Part shown: positions 6,140 through 9,698 of the stretch, one piece after another
Layout: each line of letters starts with the position of its first letter
Numbering within the stretch: the stretch's first letter is position 1
Assembly (NCBI GenBank): GCA_007127615.1
Contig: SKZB01000250.1
Location: 1 to 9,698 of the forward strand
Reading direction: 5' to 3'
Origin: Phycisphaerales bacterium
GTDB taxonomy: Bacteria; Planctomycetota; Phycisphaerae; Phycisphaerales; SM1A02
DNA: 9,698 nucleotides
Translations under genes and position numbers: made by a program
Notes under the pieces: model-generated
What the model was told of the DNA's origin: nothing
The model's input: only the letters and a program-made list of their open reading frames with translations
The model's database searches: none

Positions 6140-6952
6140 ATGGTCGTCTCCGCCGCAAGAGATATTGAAAACGCGACCGCCGCCGCCCAATGCGTTGTTC
6201 GCACCCACGAGCGGCTGGTGGAGTTTCTCCGCGCGGGCCAGACGCTGGCCCAGGTCGACCGGTTCGTCGCGGAAACGCTCTCCGACCTCAACTGCAAAAG
6301 CGCGTTCCTGCGGTACAAGATTCCCGGCCACCCCCCCTTTCCGAGCCATTCGTGTCTCTCGGTCAACGAGTGCATCGTTCACGGCACGCATCTCATGAGC
6401 GATCATCCGCTCGAGCCGGGCGACTTGTTCTCGATCGACATCGGCGTGAGCCACGACGGCTGGATCGGCGATGCCGCCTGGACCTATGCGATCGAAGCGG
6501 CGGACGAGACGGGGCTCAAGCTGATGGAGTGCGGCCGCGAATCGCTCCGGCGCGGCATCGAGGCCATGCAGCCGGGCCAGCCCCTCTCCGACTGGGCCCG
6601 GGCCGTGCAGCATTGTGTGGAAAAGGAGTACGGTTTTCTGCTGGTGCGCGGTCTGGGGGGGCACGGCTACGGTCGCAAACTCCACGGCCCGCCATTTATC
6701 TCCAACGTTCTGCCGCGCTATCCCGGCGAGTGGCCGGATGCGTCAAAGCGGTTTGAGCCGGGCATGCTCATTGCTGTGGAACCGATGATCGCCGTCAGCA
6801 CGGCGTCGATCACCAGCAACTCGCGCGAGTGGCCGATCTTCACCGCCGACGGATCGATCAGCGTCCACTACGAAGCGGATGTGCTCATCACCGAAGAGGG
6901 GCCGCGCGACCTGACCGAAGGCATGTCGGATCTGCCCGACATCGTCGGCTGA
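6140..6952 (+). CDS. map: Methionine aminopeptidase, type I
   Basis: This 270-aa cytosolic enzyme removes the initiator methionine from new proteins. The pita-bread fold is intact with all five metal ligands: Asp100 (FSIDIGV) and Asp111 (WIGDAAW), His175 (GLGGHGYGRKLH), Glu214 (AVEPMI) and Glu245 (SVHYEADVLIT). His81 (NECIVHG) and His182 match the substrate-side histidines of the E. coli enzyme. There is no N-terminal zinc-finger or SH3-like extension, so it is the short type Ia-like form. Length is close to the E. coli protein (264 aa). The start is supported by the promoter just upstream; translation from a leaderless mRNA is inferred. It lies 108 bp after hutI but has its own promoter, so the two need not be one operon. 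The stop codon directly abuts a tandem repeat. Confidence 0.96.
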   Translation: MVVSAARDIENATAAAQCVVRTHERLVEFLRAGQTLAQVDRFVAETLSDLNCKSAFLRYKIPGHPPFPSHSCLSVNECIVHGTHLMSDHPLEPGDLFSIDIGVSHDGWIGDAAWTYAIEAADETGLKLMECGRESLRRGIEAMQPGQPLSDWARAVQHCVEKEYGFLLVRGLGGHGYGRKLHGPPFISNVLPRYPGEWPDASKRFEPGMLIAVEPMIAVSTASITSNSREWPIFTADGSISVHYEADVLITEEGPRDLTEGMSDLPDIVG

Positions 6953-7030
6953 GCGGCAGCACGGAGGCACGGAGGCACGGAGGCACGGAGGCACGGAGGC
7001 ACGGAGGCACGGAGGCACGGAGGCACGCAG
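6950..7030 (+). repeat. Composite intergenic repeat, copy 2: GCACGGAG tandem array
   Basis: After TGAGCGGCAG at the map stop codon come eight perfect copies of the 8-bp unit GCACGGAG (6959-7022) and one variant, GCACGCAG (7023-7030). The unit length is not a multiple of three, so all three frames stay open on each strand and give spurious RHGGTEAR-type or PPCLRASV-type peptides. The gap between map and gdhA (6953-7197) contains no gene. It holds this array, a hairpin at 7072-7097 and the CTTCGTCG array at 7127-7156. Confidence 0.95.
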
Positions 7031-7071
7031 GATGGTACTTCGGGCGAACCTGGGCCAGAGTCCGGCGCCCC

Positions 7072-7097
7072 GTCATTCCCGCGGAAGCGGGGACGAC
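7072..7097. repeat. REP-like hairpin with GNRA-type loop
   Basis: GTCATTCCCGC (7072-7082) and GCGGGGACGAC (7087-7097) pair with one mismatch and one G-U wobble around GGAA, a GNRA tetraloop. The core GTCATTCCCGCG.AAGCGGG is a known style of dispersed intergenic palindrome in many bacteria. As it lies between convergent map and gdhA it may help end transcription, but it lacks a T-run. Confidence 0.65.
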
Positions 7098-7126
7098 ACA
7101 ACCTCTGTCACCCCATCCCTCCGCCA

Positions 7127-7156
7127 CTTCGTCGCTTCGTCGCTTCGTCGCTTCGG
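7127..7156 (+). repeat. CTTCGTCG tandem array (right arm of copy 2)
   Basis: Three exact CTTCGTCG units (7127-7150) and a partial CTTCGG follow CCCTCCGCCA. Copy 1 has the same block after CCCTCCGTCG (3412-3440). The reverse complement of the unit, rotated (ACGAAGCG), matches the left-array unit (ACGGAGGC) at five of eight positions, so the two arrays look like diverged inverted partners. Confidence 0.85.
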
Positions 7157-7197
7157 ACCATACCGCCTCCGCCTCGAACCTCGCCGAACTGATACCG

Positions 7198-8592
7198 CTA
7201 CACCAGCCCCTGTGACTTCATCGCTTCCGCGACGCGCAGAAAACCGGCGATGTTCGCGCCATCCACGTACGTATCCTTCACTTCGTAAGCCGCCGCCGCT
7301 TCGGTGCAGCGATCGTGAATCGTGCGCATGATCGATTTCAGGCGTTCATCGACATCCTCGCGTGACCAATGCTGACGTTGGCTGTTCTGTGCCATCTCCA
7401 GTCCCGAAACCGCGACGCCCCCGGCGTTCGCCGCCTTCGCCGGTCCGACGATCACCTCGGACTCGCGCACCCGTTCCATGGCCTCGGCATCGAGCGGCAT
7501 GTTCGCGCCCTCCGCGATCAGCTTCACCCCGCTTTCAAGCATCGCGTTTGCTTCTGCTTTCCCAACTTCGTTCTGGGTTGCGCACGGAAACACGCCGTCC
7601 GCTTCGATCGACCAGAACCCGGAGGTCCCGTCACTTCCTTTGTCATGTTTCCCAAATTCAATGTCGCCATCGTCGGCGGCGAAAGCTTCCAGCGATTCAC
7701 GTTGCTCGTTCTTCACGTGCATGATCGCTTCGAGCTGTTCCATCGTCAGCCCGTCTTCGGCGACGATGTAACCGCTCGAATCGGACATGGCGATCACTTT
7801 GGCTTCCATCTCGATCAACTTCCTGACGGCGTACTGCGAAACGTTACCCGCCCCGGAGACGAGGCACCGTTTTCCTTTGAATGTATCACCCTGATCTTCC
7901 AGCATGGTGGCGGCGAAGTAAATGAGTCCGTAACCGGTCGCTTCCGGCCGCAGTTTGCTTCCGCCCCAACCGTCTCCCTTGCCGGTGATCACGCCGTCGA
8001 ACCGATTGCTGAGCCTTTTGTACTGGCCGAAGAGGTAACCGATCTCGCGGGGGCCGACGTTGATGTCGCCCGCCGGCACGTCCGTATCCGCGCCGACATG
8101 CCGGTAGAGCTCGCTCATGAAACTCTGGCAGAAGCGCATGATCTCGTGATCGCTGAGTCCTTTGGGATCGAGGTCGCAGCCGCCCTTGCCGCCCCCGAGC
8201 GGCAGCATGGTCAGTGCGTTCTTGAAGGTCTGCTCGAAGCCGAGAAACTTGAGCACGCTCAGGTTCACCGACGGGTGGAACCGCAGGCCGCCCTTGTACG
8301 GCCCGAGCGCGCTGGAGAACTGCACCCGCCAGCCGCGGTTGATCTGGAACTCACCCGAATCATCCTGCCAGGGCACGCGGAACTGGATCACGCGTTCCGG
8401 TTCGGCCAGCCGCTCGAAGATGCGCAGTTCGCGCAGATCCTCCCGCTTCGCCAGTACGGGATGGATGGACCGCAACACGCCCCGCACCGCCTGCAGAAAC
8501 TCCGGTTCATGCGGATTGCGCTCCTCCACCGCATCGAGCAGGAGAGAAGCGATTCTTTCACCTTCACTGGTGCGGCTTGCCGTCTTGCTCAT
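7198..8592 (-). CDS. gdhA: Glutamate dehydrogenase, hexameric small-subunit type (probably NADP-dependent)
   Basis: This 464-aa enzyme interconverts glutamate and 2-oxoglutarate plus ammonia. It is collinear with E. coli GdhA (447 aa): PERVIQFRVPW, RVQFSSALGPYKGG (Lys100), RFHPSVNLSVLKFLGFEQ, the catalytic GGGKGG (Lys136), and ADTDVPAGDINVG (Asp176). GKGDGWGGSKLRPEATGYG and the Rossmann loop VSGAGNVSQY (about 245-254) follow, then MSDSSG, CATQNE, AEGANMP, GPAKAANAGGVAVSGLEMAQN and GANIAGFLRVAEAM. NADP preference is inferred from this close match, not read directly. AGAGGA eight bases before the ATG supports the start. It lies 53 bp downstream of the HyuB-like gene on the same strand, with a palindrome in that gap, so it may be in an operon, have its own promoter, or both. 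Confidence 0.97.
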   Translation of the reverse strand: MSKTASRTSEGERIASLLLDAVEERNPHEPEFLQAVRGVLRSIHPVLAKREDLRELRIFERLAEPERVIQFRVPWQDDSGEFQINRGWRVQFSSALGPYKGGLRFHPSVNLSVLKFLGFEQTFKNALTMLPLGGGKGGCDLDPKGLSDHEIMRFCQSFMSELYRHVGADTDVPAGDINVGPREIGYLFGQYKRLSNRFDGVITGKGDGWGGSKLRPEATGYGLIYFAATMLEDQGDTFKGKRCLVSGAGNVSQYAVRKLIEMEAKVIAMSDSSGYIVAEDGLTMEQLEAIMHVKNEQRESLEAFAADDGDIEFGKHDKGSDGTSGFWSIEADGVFPCATQNEVGKAEANAMLESGVKLIAEGANMPLDAEAMERVRESEVIVGPAKAANAGGVAVSGLEMAQNSQRQHWSREDVDERLKSIMRTIHDRCTEAAAAYEVKDTYVDGANIAGFLRVAEAMKSQGLV

Positions 8593-8600
8593 GCGGAACG

Positions 8601-8606
8601 TCCTCT
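8601..8606 (-). promoter_or_regulatory. Shine-Dalgarno of gdhA
   Basis: The minus strand reads AGAGGA, eight bases before the ATG ending at 8590-8592, an ordinary ribosome site that supports the annotated start. Confidence 0.7.
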
Positions 8607-8610
8607 CACG

Positions 8611-8635
8611 GGCTTAAGGTCAACGTACTTAAACC
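8611..8635. promoter_or_regulatory. Imperfect palindrome upstream of gdhA (possible operator)
   Basis: GGCTTAAG (8611-8618), nine bases, then CTTAAACC (8628-8635): seven of eight positions pair, and the arms are AT-rich against a GC-rich background. It lies 4 bp upstream of the gdhA ribosome site in the gap after the HyuB-like gene. The size and symmetry suit a dimeric regulator. No confident promoter was found with it (TTGACC on the minus strand within it has no matching -10). Confidence 0.4.
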
Positions 8636-8645
8636 GGCAGCGAAA

Positions 8646-9698
8646 TCATGATGGATCATATTCCGCCGGTGAACCGTAGCCGCCGCCGCCGGGGGTTTCG
8701 ATGATCAGCCGGTCGCCGGATTCAGCTTCGCACTGATCGATCGGCTGCAGCGCACGATCGTCGCCATTCTTTCGCACGAGGCGTTGCCGGCCGCACGCGC
8801 CGGGTTTGCCGCCATCGAGACCGTACGGCTCTTCCACGCGATGCTGGGTCAGAAGTGAAATCTCGACCGGTTCGAGAAACTCGATCTCGCGCACCACCCC
8901 GTCCCCGCCGCGGCGCCGGCCCGCCCCGCCCGACTCGCGGCGGATTTCATGCCGGTGCAATCGAACGGGATAGCGATGCTCAAGCACTTCGGCGTCGGTC
9001 ATGCGGGTATTGGTCATATGCGTGTGAACCGCCGAAGCACCGTCGAAATCTTCCCCCGCACCGGCGCCACCGGCAATGGTCTCGTAGTAGCCGAAGTCGT
9101 CGTTGCCGAAGAGCAGATTGTTCATGGTGCCCTGACTGCACGCCGCCAGCTCCAGCGCCCGGAGCAGCGTATCCACCAGGCGCTGGCTGGTTTCGGTGTT
9201 CCCGCCCACCACGGCCGGAGCGCGGGCCGGATCCTCGCCAAAGCCGGGATTGAGCAGACATTCCGGCAGCGTGATCTCCACCGCGCGGAGGATCCCTTCG
9301 TTGAGCGGCAGCCGTTCACCGATGAGCAGGCGCAGGACGTAGAGCACCGCGCTGCGCACAATCGCCGGCGTTGCGTTCAGGTTTCCGGCGTGACGCGGTG
9401 ACGTGCCGGAGAAATCGATCACCGCCTGATCACCCTCGATCCGGATCGCCACGTGCAGTTCCGATCCATCATCCAGCTTCTCCATGGCCCGGCGCTCACC
9501 GTCGTCCAGCTCCGTAAGCGCTTCCCGCATCAGCCGCTCGGCGCGATCCGCCAGCGCGGCGAGCTGGGCGCGAATCTCATCCCGACCGTGCTGATCCACC
9601 AGTTCGCGCAGGGCGGTCGCGCCGCGATGGTTGGCCGCCACGGCGGCCCGCAGATCGGCGAGGTTCTCCTTCACCGAACGGGATGGATGCGGCGCCTC
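8646..9698 (-). CDS. Hydantoinase B/5-oxoprolinase family protein, C-terminal part (5' end outside window)
   Basis: The reading frame runs off the right edge; 350 residues are visible. The GTG at 9674 is an internal Val codon, because homology continues upstream (PSRSVKENLADLRAAVAANH). Family hallmarks are IDFSGTSPRHAGNLNATPAI, GGNTETSQRLVD, the glycine-rich YETIAGGAGAG, AVHTHMTNTRMTDAEVLEHRYP, ESGGAGRRRGGDGVVREI and the terminal IETPGGGGYGSP. Members act either as HyuB subunits with HyuA in ATP-dependent opening of N-methylhydantoin-like rings, or as the C-terminal half of fused 5-oxoprolinase, which turns 5-oxoproline into glutamate. The visible part cannot tell a separate subunit from a fused enzyme. 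It precedes gdhA by 53 bp on the same strand, which would fit glutamate production, but the substrate is not shown. Confidence 0.92.
   Translation of the reverse strand, partial: EAPHPSRSVKENLADLRAAVAANHRGATALRELVDQHGRDEIRAQLAALADRAERLMREALTELDDGERRAMEKLDDGSELHVAIRIEGDQAVIDFSGTSPRHAGNLNATPAIVRSAVLYVLRLLIGERLPLNEGILRAVEITLPECLLNPGFGEDPARAPAVVGGNTETSQRLVDTLLRALELAACSQGTMNNLLFGNDDFGYYETIAGGAGAGEDFDGASAVHTHMTNTRMTDAEVLEHRYPVRLHRHEIRRESGGAGRRRGGDGVVREIEFLEPVEISLLTQHRVEEPYGLDGGKPGACGRQRLVRKNGDDRALQPIDQCEAESGDRLIIETPGGGGYGSPAEYDPS

Noticed and set aside
6959..7030. CRISPR array or coding repeat protein
   Set aside because: The 8-bp units are head-to-tail with no spacers, and 8 is not a multiple of 3, so every frame gives low-complexity peptide (RHGGTEAR, PPCLRASV) after a proper stop codon.
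7369..8679. 436-codon open frame on the plus strand across gdhA
   Set aside because: It is antisense to a full-length conserved glutamate dehydrogenase; its His/Arg-rich translation has no recognisable domain.
9672..9674. Start codon (GTG) of the HyuB-like gene
   Set aside because: Upstream codons continue the family sequence without a stop to the window edge, so this is an internal valine.

Overview
The window is GC-rich bacterial chromosome carrying seven gene bodies plus a toxin-antitoxin remnant at the left edge. The best guess for the source is a planctomycete (Phycisphaerae-like). This rests on the form of TopA (lysine-rich N-terminal tail, an LYEGV...G insertion before the active-site Tyr, three C-terminal zinc-ribbon repeats), on 8-bp GCACGGAG / CTTCGTCG intergenic repeat arrays, and on the mix of leaderless and Shine-Dalgarno starts. 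That assignment is inference; there is no rRNA or other marker here.

Left part (1-688): the tail of a probable DUF433 antitoxin overlaps by one base a DUF5615 (PIN-like) toxin gene that is broken by a single extra A. A 289-bp gap follows, with a TTGACA box and a perfect 7-1-7 palindrome ahead of topA.

Centre (689-4771): topA (DNA topoisomerase I, 892 aa) is followed, right at its stop codon, by a composite repeat. Then come a TetR-type regulator (+) and, convergent with it, a STAS-domain anti-sigma-factor antagonist (-) with a very good promoter and Shine-Dalgarno. The STAS gene is divergent from hutI.

Right-centre (4772-7197): hutI (imidazolonepropionase, histidine degradation) and map (type I methionine aminopeptidase) lie on the + strand. 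map has a promoter placed so that transcription should begin at the ATG itself (leaderless). Directly after the map stop codon there is a second copy of the composite repeat, with eight perfect GCACGGAG units.

Right end (7198-9698, - strand): a hydantoinase B/5-oxoprolinase-type gene, cut by the window edge, lies 53 bp upstream of gdhA (hexameric glutamate dehydrogenase). If the HyuB-like protein is an oxoprolinase, this pair plus hutI would all feed or use glutamate; this is inference. No mobile element, CRISPR array, RNA gene or clearly new multi-gene system was found. The most notable items are the twin repeats at stop codons, the leaderless map promoter, an Asp-to-Asn change at the expected metal-ligand position of HutI, and the frameshifted toxin.
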